Below the pieces are notes generated by a model. That model was not told the origin of the DNA, made no database searches, and saw nothing but the letters and a program-made list of their open reading frames with translations. This document shows, piece after piece, positions 55,254 to 64,000 of a stretch of DNA of 64,000 nt. How positions within the stretch are numbered: the first letter of the stretch is position 1; every line of letters begins with the position of its first letter. The translations under genes and the position numbers were made by a program. Source of the DNA: Bathynomus jamesi (lineage: Eukaryota; Arthropoda; Malacostraca; Isopoda; Cirolanidae); contig JAJOZX010009084.1 in NCBI GenBank assembly GCA_023014485.1, forward strand, positions 62,001 to 126,000, written 5' to 3'.

Positions 55254-56336
55254 TACCACATATTATTTAGCTCATAAGTATAAATATTTATAGCATTATC
55301 AAAATCTTTCATAGTCAATGTCATGTTTGATGCAACTCTGTCTAGATAGATTTTCAAGTTAATTGCATAAGTCTCTATTGGAAGATTCTTGTAGTACTTT
55401 TTCAGTTTGAAGATATCTGATAACCTGGAAGACCTGGGAGAGATGTTGATGTATCTTGCATATCTCACTTCGATGTATATTGTCATTTTTCTCTGAGTGA
55501 CAACCTTGTATCATTCACAAAATCATCTACTTCACTAGCTTTGGTGAAAGGTCCACCAAGTTTCTTCAGGGTGTCTAGATCTTTGTTCTTTCTCTTGTCA
55601 GCTGCTATGTTTGCTACCTCCTTGTCACTTAATCCTTGCCTCTTAAGTTCTTGTTGCTTTCTACTCTATTCTACCAACACGTTAGGAAGGGGACCATCTT
55701 GCTGTACTAGTTTTACATATACTTTGGCCATAGACTTGCCTTCAGTCAAGTCAGTGCTTCTTTCTTTTACATGTGCATGGCTGGCCATAGGTAGCTGTTT
55801 TGCACCACATTGACTGAGCTCATAGTTGATGCTGCCCACTGACCATTCTGGGTGCAAGTTGTTGATTGGTGCTTTCTGTAGTTTCTCCTGATCCATCGAT
55901 GCTACCTGAAAAGGAATAAGATAGTACTGTACCATGAGGATACAAAAACAGCATCAATTCAACAAAAATAGGACATTATAAAATTATGTATTGCACTTAC
56001 CTGTCGAGGGGCTTCCGCATCACAGTCACCAAACTGGAATATGTCTCCACGTTGTTTCTGCCATCCAGCTGCTAATTTCTTCATGATGCTGAGAACATTT
56101 GTGACTCTTGGTTTGTAGCAGTTAATGGCTTTCGTGATTGAATTACGGATGTCTTCATTCCACAGAACCATTTTAAACCTATCAGGTGATATGAAGTTGA
56201 ATGTAGACTCGTCAATGTTCAGAAGATCAGATGGATCTGTGTTGCATAAATCATCATACAGCATTGGAAATGCAATCATGATCTTAGCATAATCTGTTGT
56301 GCTAGCCAATGTCAGACTGATGAATGGTTCAATCAA
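55254..56336 (-). pseudogene. Unrecognised two-exon gene
   Basis: Exon 1 (56336 to about 56000) has LNIDESTFNFISPDRFKMV, then KPRVTNVLSIMKKLAAGWQ and FGDCDAEAPRQ, ending at a GTAAGT donor. A roughly 90-bp intron ends TTTTCAG near 55910. Exon 2 has HPEWSVGSINYELSQCGAKQ, LPMASHAHVKERS, LTEGKSMAKVYVKL, then a TAG at about 55666, KQQELKRQGLSDKEVANIAA, a Lys-rich stretch, VRYARYINI and a stop at 55253. One or two further frame breaks. It has the look of a conserved protein family, but I cannot name it or give a function. It may be a transposon-encoded protein. Confidence 0.6.
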
Positions 56337-56344
56337 ATGTGTTC

Positions 56345-56460
56345 CAGTTAGTGCACCAGGGTTCGATTCCTAGGTGGTTACCTCATTTTTTCATTTGTTC
56401 GTTCTCCCTCCTCATCTTGCGCGGAATATTCTCCTATACAAGCGTCGCTCTTTATGTTAA
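56345..56460 (+). repeat. tRNA-derived SINE, 5'-truncated copy
   Basis: Starts in the box B region (GGGTTCGATTCC) and continues TGGTTACCTCATTTTTTCAT through GGAATATTCTCCTATACAAG, as in the copy at 56575-56745. Confidence 0.75.
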
Positions 56461-56574
56461 TTATACTGCATGTTCTTTGCAGTTGAAATGTATATATGTG
56501 TGTGTGGCATGCGGGAGGTGCCCCCCTCGGGGCATTGGTTTCTGCGCGTATGTAGGAGAATTACGACTTCTGAT

Positions 56575-56745
56575 CGAGTGAGGACCATGGTGTAGTGGTT
56601 ATCATATCTGACTGGCAATTGGAAGATCCCGGGTTTGATTCCCAGGTGGTTACCTCATTTTTTCATTTGTTCGTTCTCCCTCCTCATCTTGTGCGGAATA
56701 TTCTCCTATACAAGCGTCACTCTCTACGATATATATATATGTTAT
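56575..56745 (+). repeat. tRNA-derived SINE, full-length-like copy
   Basis: tRNA-like head with box A GGTGTAGTGGT (56589-56599) and box B GGTTTGATTCC (56632-56642), about 32 bp apart as in tRNA genes; then a non-tRNA body and an (AT)n end. Confidence 0.75.
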
Positions 56746-57602
56746 AGAATATTTCTACACCAAATATTATTTAGGAAGTAAAATAGAATTGACATGCAAA
56801 GTGTCTTTCAGATATCACAGATAAAGCCTAAACACACAGATAGGGAAGAGATTGGAAAAAAATATTAATGGGAAAATGACAGCCTGGTTAACTACAAATG
56901 CATAAGCTAGGAAAAGTAGTATAATTTATTGACAAAATATTAAAATCTCAAACCAAGTTGGCCCCTTAATCAGAATGAAAACTACAGTTTTTTTATGATC
57001 TTTTGGCTGATGCATTAACCTGTTGTTGTGGGAAAACTAGAGAACCCATCTGGATTTAACTCTGGAAGCAGTTCTGATGGTAGGAATCCAATTCTACTAG
57101 CCAGCCACAAAGTATATACAAGGAGACTGAAGGAGATGAAGCTGTACTCAAATATCTTTTCCCAAGCAGTGCACTGGGCATCAAGTGAGCAGGGACCATT
57201 CAGAAAAATGTCAAGCAGGAAGAGCAGGACCACCACAGTGCATTCAAACAATGGAAAGCAAATAGTATATGCTGAAATGTTAAGGAGTGGGTGCAAGAAA
57301 AAGTGTTCAGGCAAATAAAGGAAGAGAAAGGACTTCAGGATAAGCAAGAATGAACAGGAATAAAAAGCACAGTACAGGCAAGACCTATGCTACTCAAAAC
57401 TAATTCAAGAATTTTCCCTTGACTTGAAAATATTACCAAATTTAGTAAACATATTCAGGGCCATTTCTAGCATTTTTGGGGTCCTAGACAAGATTTTTTT
57501 TAGGGGCCTCCAACCCCCTTAGCAGATCATTTGCCAGATATGGATCAAAACATCTGCCTTATATATGTATAATGTGATATATATATATAATACATATTTA
57601 TA
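56746..57602. other. Unassigned spacer
   Basis: A 96-codon plus frame (57028-57318) and its antisense frame show no motif. Nothing else recognised. Confidence 0.5.
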
Positions 57603-57938
57603 TGAGGAGTGATCAAAAAGTATCAATAATTTTATTGCTATGGACAAATGAATGCAAATGAGAAATAACCATTTACATACGAGTCTTCCTGCCCTCTGGT
57701 GTCTGTAGTCTGAAACAAAATCTGCTGCCATGAGTCAGTAGAGTAGTTGGTTGGAGCGCTTAAAAGGAGGGTCTGTTTTTGCAGTATGTATAAATCTCTG
57801 AAATGGAACAACACACATTCGGAGACGAATGAAATTATTAAAATATCTTTTGGAAATAATGCTCACAGTGTAGCTAATGCTTACAAATGGCACAAAAAGT
57901 TTAAAAATGGAGAAACATTTGCTCGTACCAGAAATTGA
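57603..57938 (+). pseudogene. mariner-like 5' fragment
   Basis: Starts TATATGAGGAGTGATCAAAA, like a mariner end, and codes ISFGNNAHSVANAYKWHKKF and KNGETFARTRN, the HTH of mariner transposases. It stops where the BEL remnant begins. Confidence 0.7.
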
Positions 57939-57989
57939 ATCTGTTGGAAATTTTCATCCGTATGAGAAGTGGAAGGGTAGCCACTGGGT

Positions 57990-59310
57990 TCCTTGTCTTC
58001 AAGGAATGATAAAGATCATACTTGTACTACACTAAAAGGTAACATGCTAAAACCAGTTAAAATGGCCAAATGCCTGTACACAGTTATTCATGAGAACCTG
58101 AATAAGTCTGATGATTTTTTAGATGAAGGCATACAACAACTTTGGACTTTAGAGTCGGTAGGCATAAAAGAAACTAATATCACTGATGAAAACCAACTCA
58201 TGATTGAAAGGTTTAATGATACTTTACAGTACAAAGACAATAAATACTTAATAGAGTTACCTTGGAAAATTCCATGTCCTAAATTAGAAGATAATTTAAA
58301 AGTAGCTAAAGCATACCTTTACAAAAATTATAACAAAGTAAAGAATTCAGGTAAACTTGAACAATATGATACCACATTTAAAGAACAGTTAGAGATTGGG
58401 TTTATCAGAGAGGTAACTCAAGAGCCTTTCAAATGGGTTAACTGTCATTACTTAATTCATCATGGGGTGTACAGGGAAGATTCACTCACTACCAAACTCA
58501 GGATTGTTTACAATTGCAGTCTAAAAGATTCAAATTCAATCCGTTTGAATGATTGCTTAATTGAATGTCCAAACATGATTTCTGACTTAGTGAAGGTTCT
58601 CCTATGCTTTAGATTAGATGAGTATGCAGTGCAAAGCAACATCTCAAAGGCCTTCTTACGCATACATCTTAAAAATGAGTATGATAAAAATCATCTTAGA
58701 TTCCTGTGGTTTAATAACATTAATGATCCTAGCAAGGTTATAAAAATATACAGAATGAAAGTTATTATATTTGGGGCAAATTGCTCTCTCAGTACAAAAT
58801 CATCTTAACAGGTTTACTGAAACTTTCAGTTCAGTTTCTTAAATGGAATTTCTATGTAGATAATCTAATAGGATCCACTGAGACAGAAAGTGAATTACTA
58901 GAAGTGTATGAACAGTCTAAAGACATCATGCAACAGGGTAATTTCTCTTTAAGAGAATGGGTAACAAATTCACCTTGGTTAAACCAACAAATAGACCAAG
59001 ATAACTCGGGTGTCACTGAACCTAGTGAAAAAACAAAAGTACTGGGGATGAATTGGTATTTAAACCAAAGTTCTGAAAACAATGATTCTTTGCACACAAA
59101 ATCTTTTAACACGAACACAGAAGCTCAAACTAAAAGACAAATATTGTCAGTCTTCAAAGATTTTTGACCCTTTGGGATTATTCCTACCTTGCACCATAAG
59201 ATCTAAGATCTTTCTGCAAAATATGTGGAAGAAACCAGTAGGTTGGGAAGAAATTTTGGAGGAAAAGGACCAATTGACTTGGAAAAAGTTATCTTTTGAC
59301 TTATAACAAA
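57990..59310 (+). pseudogene. pol: BEL/Pao reverse transcriptase (5'-truncated, frameshifted)
   Basis: 57993-58808 codes LWTLESVGI, then RIVYNCSLKDSNSIRLNDCL, DLVKVLLCFRLDEYAVQSNI, SKAFLRIHL and RFLWFNN, characteristic of BEL/Pao. 58781-59167 continues with FYVDNLIGS (Asn where the catalytic box usually has a second Asp, as in some BEL elements) and KTKVLGMNWYL. 59160-59306 codes FDPLGLFLPCTIRSKIFLQ. Gag and protease are missing upstream. Confidence 0.88.
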
Positions 59311-59660
59311 ATACAAGATATAAAAGTTAACAGATATGTAGAGCACAAATCACAACCCCAAACCTTGCATATCTTTGCAGATGCTAGTACCCAGGCCTAT
59401 GGATGCTGCTCTTACCTTGTATCATAACCAGTAATCTGGTTTATGCTAAAGCAAAGGTTGCACCCATAAATCAAAAAAGAACAGTACCACAGCTAGAATT
59501 GCTTGCTGTAACTTTAGCCATGAAGACAACTAAACTTATTTTAGACACTTTCAAAGAGGTCTTAGCTACAAGTTACTTAAATCAAACAAAGCTTGGTTTC
59601 ATGGACCAAAATGGTTAACTAATGACCAAGACTGGCCATCAGACCCTAGTAGATAATTTA
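59310..59660 (+). pseudogene. BEL/Pao RNase H remnant
   Basis: Codes LHIFADAST..AYGCCSYLVS and APINQKRTVPQLELLAVTLA, the RNase H-like block after BEL RT. Frames are broken. Confidence 0.75.
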
Positions 59661-60501
59661 CTCTAAGAATAAATGTAATCACCACAAAAGAACAAACTGA
59701 GGAAACAAACTACTGAAACACTATCCCAACAAAGCTTTTACAAACTTAATTGAGACTGCTACCAAGTACTGGATTAAACCAGTACTGTACAAAGAAGAAT
59801 TTTCTGAGGAAATAAATTTCCTAGAAAAAGGCACTGAGACAGTGTTCACACCATCTTTGGTCTCAGATCTAAAGTTATTCATTGACAAGGAGGGATTGGT
59901 TAGATGTAAAGATAGGATTAACAAGTCTAAGTTAGGCTACAATACCAAGAATTCCATTTGATTTCCAGAAATAATTCATTAACAAACCTAATAATACAGG
60001 AAACCCATGACAATCTACATCACGTGGGAGTATCTCAAACATTAACTGAACTTAGGAAAACCTACTGGATACCCAAAGGCAGAATGACAGTAAAGTCTTC
60101 TTAACAAATGTACAACTTGTAAAAGGATACATTCTAGGTCCTATAAAACACCAAGCCCTCCAGATTTACCTAAGGAAACAGTCACCTTTGACAGGGCATT
60201 TGAAACAACAGGCATTGATGACACTGGTGCTATAACAGTTTTGGTACTCAGACAAGTAAGGTTTACATCATTTTATTCACTTGTGCAGCTACCCAATCTG
60301 TCAGTCTGGATGTTGTAGAGGATTTATTCACTGAATCTTTTATTGCAGCATTCAGAAGGTTTTGTGCTAAACATTCAGTACCAAAAACTGTTTGGTCTGA
60401 TAATACCACCTATTTTAAGATGGGGAAGGATTTAGTCATAAGCTGTATGAGGAGGAGGATGTACAAAGTTACCTTGATGAGCAAAACATTACCTGGAAAT
60501 A

Positions 60502-61049
60502 CAGGCATACCTCGCTTTACGAATTATTGCATTCCCAGCATCCAATCGTAAAGTGAGGCATCATAAAGCGAGGCATTATTTCCCATAGGCTTAATGTTAT
60601 ATTAAGGGATACATTCTTGGAACAAATTTATTAAAAAAAAATTGCAAGAAAAGGTAATAAAACGATAATTTATGCAGCAATGGTTTAATGAAATTAAAAA
60701 CAAAGCAAAGATATATGTAAAAAGACACAGAAAGTTTAATTTTTATTTGACTCACTCGTAGAAGCACCTTCAGACGCACTTGTAGATGCAGTCGTGGATG
60801 GAGGACTCTTGAAAAATGCGTCCAAAGTGGTTTGTTTTAAAGAAGATTTTTTCTTTTCAGATAAAAATGCTCCGCCAGAGTGAACAAACGCACGCACGAA
60901 CGATATGTACTTATTTTTGATGTGTACGATTTATTTTTGACGTTTAATATTGTTTTTTTTTAACTTTATTTATTTTTTATTTCGTTTAAAATAAAATTCG
61001 TAAACCAGGGGTATCGTAAAGCGAGGCATCGTAAAGCGAGGTATTACTG
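60502..61049 (-). mobile_element. Short Tigger/pogo derivative in the BEL element
   Basis: Ends CAGGCATACCTCGCTTTACG and complement-like GCGAGGTATTACTG, with TA on both sides (60500-60501 and 61050-61051). The minus strand around 60740-60850 codes QTTLDAFFKSPPSTTAS, a pogo transposase tail. Length 548 bp. Confidence 0.88.
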
Positions 61050-61363
61050 TAAATTCCCCATGGTATGGGTCAATCTGGGAAAGACATACAAACTGCAAAG
61101 AATTGTCTGAGAAAAAGCATAGGTAATGAACCCCTTCAACTTTTTGAATTAATCACCCTTTTGTGTGAGATTGAAAATGTTAACAACTCGAAAATCGAAA
61201 ATGTTGCCTTTAACACATGTTGGGGATAATATTAATGATTTGGAATCACTCCTAACCATTTACTTAAGGGTCATCCTATCAATTCTTTGCCAGAACAAAG
61301 ATCCACTTTAATGGATAATGACACAGATTGGTCTGAACATAGTAAACTAAATGATAGGTTTAA

Positions 61364-61667
61364 CCACTTAACCAACTTATTTCCCAGAAGATGGAAAAAA
61401 AATGAACTATTTTTTTTATGTAATATTTTTACTGCCTTTATTGTGCTGAAGAGGAAAATAATATTTATTGACTTATTTTTTTATTTTGAAGAAGTTATAA
61501 AAATAATTTTTCTTTAAAGAAAATTAGCATTATAATCTAAGAAAAATTATACTTTGAGTAGTAATTTCCACATGCATGCAATTAAGAAGGTGCCCGAATA
61601 TACTCGGCTAAATTTTTTAGCATTTGCATGGGAAGTGTGAGTATATTCAGCCAAATTCGTTAAGTGG
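61364..61667. mobile_element. TTAA-flanked MITE (piggyBac type)
   Basis: Ends CCACTTAAC and GTTAAGTGG, flanked by TTAA at 61360-61363 and 61668-61671. 304 bp, non-coding. The host BEL frame is in register on both sides of the insertion, as expected of a clean TTAA insertion. Confidence 0.9.
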
Positions 61668-62056
61668 TTAAACACAAATCTAAGACCATACGACAATTCA
61701 CTGAAAGATGGGAAAATGAATATCTGACATCTCTTTGTGAAAAACAGAAGATACTTAATCCTAATGAACACTGGGAAAATCTTATTGAAGCGGGAGATAT
61801 TGTTCTTATACAAAGTAATGTTCCCAGACTCCAGTGGTCTTTGGGAAGAGTTGAACAACTTATGATAAGCAAAGCTGGGGTAACTCGAGTAGCTAAACTA
61901 AAAATAACAAATGGAGAAACAACAAGAGATATAACTCTCTTGTATCCTCTAGAATGTAATGCTAAGAAAGACAAAGACACGGACAAAAACACAGACAAGG
62001 ATAAAGTTGTAATCTCAATAAACACAAGACAACCAAGACACTGCTGTGAAAGCTAG

Positions 62057-63364
62057 ACAACTTCTACAGCATAAAATTGAAGGTGGACAGTTGTGAAACT
62101 TTACATTAATAATCTCCAAGATTAACACTTTTTAAATAACCATTTTGATATGGAAAAGAACCATCAGCTATGATAATTCCCATTTAAAATGCTACATTTC
62201 TCTTGTTAAGAAATGAGGATAAGTTATCTACTCTTACTAGGTTAAACCTAATGAGAGACACTGACAGAAGACATTTCCTTTGTATTTAAAAAATTATAGC
62301 TAATCTTACAAGGTTCCATAAATCTAAGTGGGGTTAACTTAAATGTTTGTACAATTTATCAGTTTGCAAAGAAAAACTGGGGTATAACACAGTTTTTCTT
62401 TCCTCACCCCTGAGTGTATGAGAAAATTAGAACTTAGACAAATTTAAGAACAAACAAATGGGCAGTCTGAAATTCCTGGGATGTAGGGGGGATGATGCTC
62501 TCTGCAGTTAGTGATTATCCCATGAAAGTGGTTGCTCCCATGAACCAACTTACCACCACCACGATACAAAGAGAAACTAAAGACAAGCTGCGAGAGAGGT
62601 TGGCTTGGCCTTTGGACAACGAATCAGAAAACAAATTTTTACACATTGGAAAAGAAAACTTTCAACTCTAAGTGGGATCTAACCTAGTATACTGGAGCAG
62701 AGATTCATTCCTACTTGAAAAAAGTAACCAAGATTACAAAGAGGAAACCTCTTCAAACAACTTCAAGTGAACACCTTATGGATTAATCTGCTAAGGTGAG
62801 TTTTGTCTTGCTCTGCTTTCAGGTTTTCTGGGCTAGCCCATTTCAATTTATTCTAGGTCACCATAGATGAATTTAACTTAAATCTACAACTAGTCTAACA
62901 TAAATTAGCCCTACTCACCAAATATTTATGGAGCCTATGGCTTAAATCTTCCCAAATCAGCAAAAACGTTTGCAGCCATTCTGTGAACAGTGGTTTGGGG
63001 GAGATTTTAAAGTTTCAGAGCTTACCTTATCAGGGATGCCTGGCCTATAAAGGCTGGAGGAAAGAAATATCCATAGAACTTTTGCTGCTGTAAAGCAAAT
63101 TCATGTGAAAAATACAATAATTAAAAGGTAAACAGGTTATTTTTATGCATTCAGTACAGTAAATATAATTTTAGGTCACAACCTATTTTATACCAGTAGG
63201 CTAATGGATGTGAGAACAATATTTTTGAGTCATTATTCAAGAGATGTCCCACTTTTAACTTCAGAAATTCTGGTCACCTCATTCTAAGGTGGGTTAAACT
63301 TTCTGCTTTGGAGGCAAACTTGGCTTAAACTCTAAATGGTATATTATTATTATTTTTTTTTGCA
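62057..63364. other. BEL/Pao 3' non-coding region and candidate 3' LTR
   Basis: A purine run GTAGGGGGGA (62483-62492) followed by TGATGCTCTCTG could be the polypurine tract and LTR start; no second LTR is present to test it. The rest is AT-rich without frames. Confidence 0.35.
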
Positions 63365-63801
63365 GGAAGGAGGGGCCAAAGGCAGATGCCCGCAAAAGTG
63401 CCCCTCCCACAGAAGAAGATAATCAAAATCAAGGTCTGGGGTTCTTGAGATGACTAGACTCTGCGTTTTAAAGATGGGAGGTCATGAACAGGAGGAAAGA
63501 TGGATTGAAGAAGATTGTTCCAGAGTTAACTGATTGAGTAGATGAAAGATTGAAAATACCGATTAACCCTTGCATTAGATAGTTGGACAGAATAGGAATG
63601 ATAAAGTGTGGAAAGTCTGGTACTGCATGCTCTCCTTAAAGGAGGAGGCATGCAGTTAGAGAGTTCAGAAGAGTAATGTCCATTATGAGAGCGATAGTAG
63701 AGAGAGAGAGAGTGAGGCAACATTGTGGCAAAGAGAGAGACAGATTGAAGACAGTCAGTAAGAGGTGGGGAATTGATGAGATGAAAAGCCTTTGATTCCA
63801 C
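63365..63801 (-). pseudogene. LINE-like tail, copy 2
   Basis: Minus strand codes YRSHNGHYSSELSNC, PPPLRRACSTRLSTLYHSY and, one stop later, LWNNLLQSIFPPVHDLPSL. Homologous to 39845-40285 on the other strand. This is the C-terminal region of a LINE ORF2 (CR1/Jockey-like by pattern). Confidence 0.7.
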
Positions 63802-64000
63802 CTAGTCAAGTATGGCTGTGTGGATTGAACCACTAGGGTGTGTCAAATTTTTCAACTTTCAAATTCCAAATATGAGGGGTGCTAAAAAGTTGCAGCATGA
63901 CTTAGGAATTCTAAAGATATTTTTGTTAATTTAATATAATTTAGTTTTGCTTGGTAAGAAGCTACATAAAAATAGTGACTTTTTTTTACTTTTTTGTGGA
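63802..64000. other. Unassigned end of window
   Basis: AT-rich. GGTGCTAAAAAGTTGCAGCA near 63876 resembles a mariner-type end, but no coding part follows in the window. Confidence 0.3.

Larger units (their letters stand above)
59740..62056 (+). pseudogene. BEL/Pao integrase, split by two MITEs
   Basis: HHCC zinc domain (HDNLHHVGVSQTL..CTTCKR, about 60005-60125), core with a YII/T-CAATQSVSLDVVEDL segment (60255-60320) and WSDNTTYF (about 60395), PHGMGQSGKDIQTAKNCLR after the first MITE (61060-61110), IENVNN, and after the second MITE the tail (61672-62056) with GDIVLIQ..VPRLQWSLGRV..L.PLE, a DUF5641-like domain. Many frameshifts. Confidence 0.82.

Noticed and set aside
56582..56655. Functional tRNA gene
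   Set aside because: Boxes A and B fit, but the body shared with a second copy and the poor cloverleaf mark it as a SINE head.
57028..57318. 96-codon plus-strand ORF as a gene
   Set aside because: No motif, splice context or similarity to anything in the window; expected by chance in this length.

Overview
This is an animal (metazoan) nuclear DNA window, about 64 kb, AT-rich, with no prokaryote-like gene packing. It is almost wholly made of transposable elements, many nested inside one another, plus (AT)n microsatellites, a tRNA-derived SINE pair and one C2H2 zinc-finger array. The mix (Ty3/gypsy, BEL/Pao, Penelope, several LINE tails, Tc1/mariner, Tigger/pogo, hAT, piggyBac, long-TIR DDE elements) and a short repeat with the core GTCGTAAAAGGCGACTA, which I remember as common in decapod crustaceans, suggest an arthropod, perhaps a decapod. 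That assignment is inference; nothing here proves the species.

Layout. 1-5797 (minus): 5' part of a Ty3/gypsy element with LTR, gag, protease, RT and RNase H, cut off by the window edge before integrase. 5827-21625: three diverged copies (A and B plus, C minus) of one DDE-type DNA transposon lineage with 500-800 bp terminal inverted repeats. The target duplications are 4 bp in A and B and unresolved in C. B lies inside a hAT element (10846-16613) that also holds a G-rich foldback element. 22598-26579: mariner-like remnants, a foldback, a 21-bp satellite and a hAT MITE. 26683-32702: head-to-head inverted pair of Penelope-like elements carrying hammerhead-ribozyme-like motifs. One arm is interrupted by a 1.3 kb near-perfect palindrome and by a hAT MITE, both absent from the other arm. 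32767-36054: Tigger element with a hAT element inside. 36528-39570: zinc-finger array interleaved with a dispersed repeat. 39600-42480: LINE, Tigger and hAT fragments. 43080-46460: piggyBac insertion that splits an unrecognised zinc-binding exon. 47368-54829 (minus): second Ty3/gypsy element, nearly complete but frameshifted. 55254-56336 (minus): an unrecognised two-exon gene. 56345-56745: SINE pair. 57603-62060: mariner 5' fragment, then a 5'-truncated BEL/Pao element with two MITE insertions. 63365-63801: a further LINE tail.

Most coding regions are broken by stops or frameshifts. Best preserved are the zinc-finger exon, the piggyBac transposase (one 591-codon frame with two TGA stops), the RT of the plus-strand Penelope copy and the RT/RNase H of the first gypsy element. 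Many element boundaries were fixed here by target-site duplications read from the sequence, and several by an empty-site comparison within the window. Repeat-library and protein searches were not possible; family names rest on motifs and architecture.
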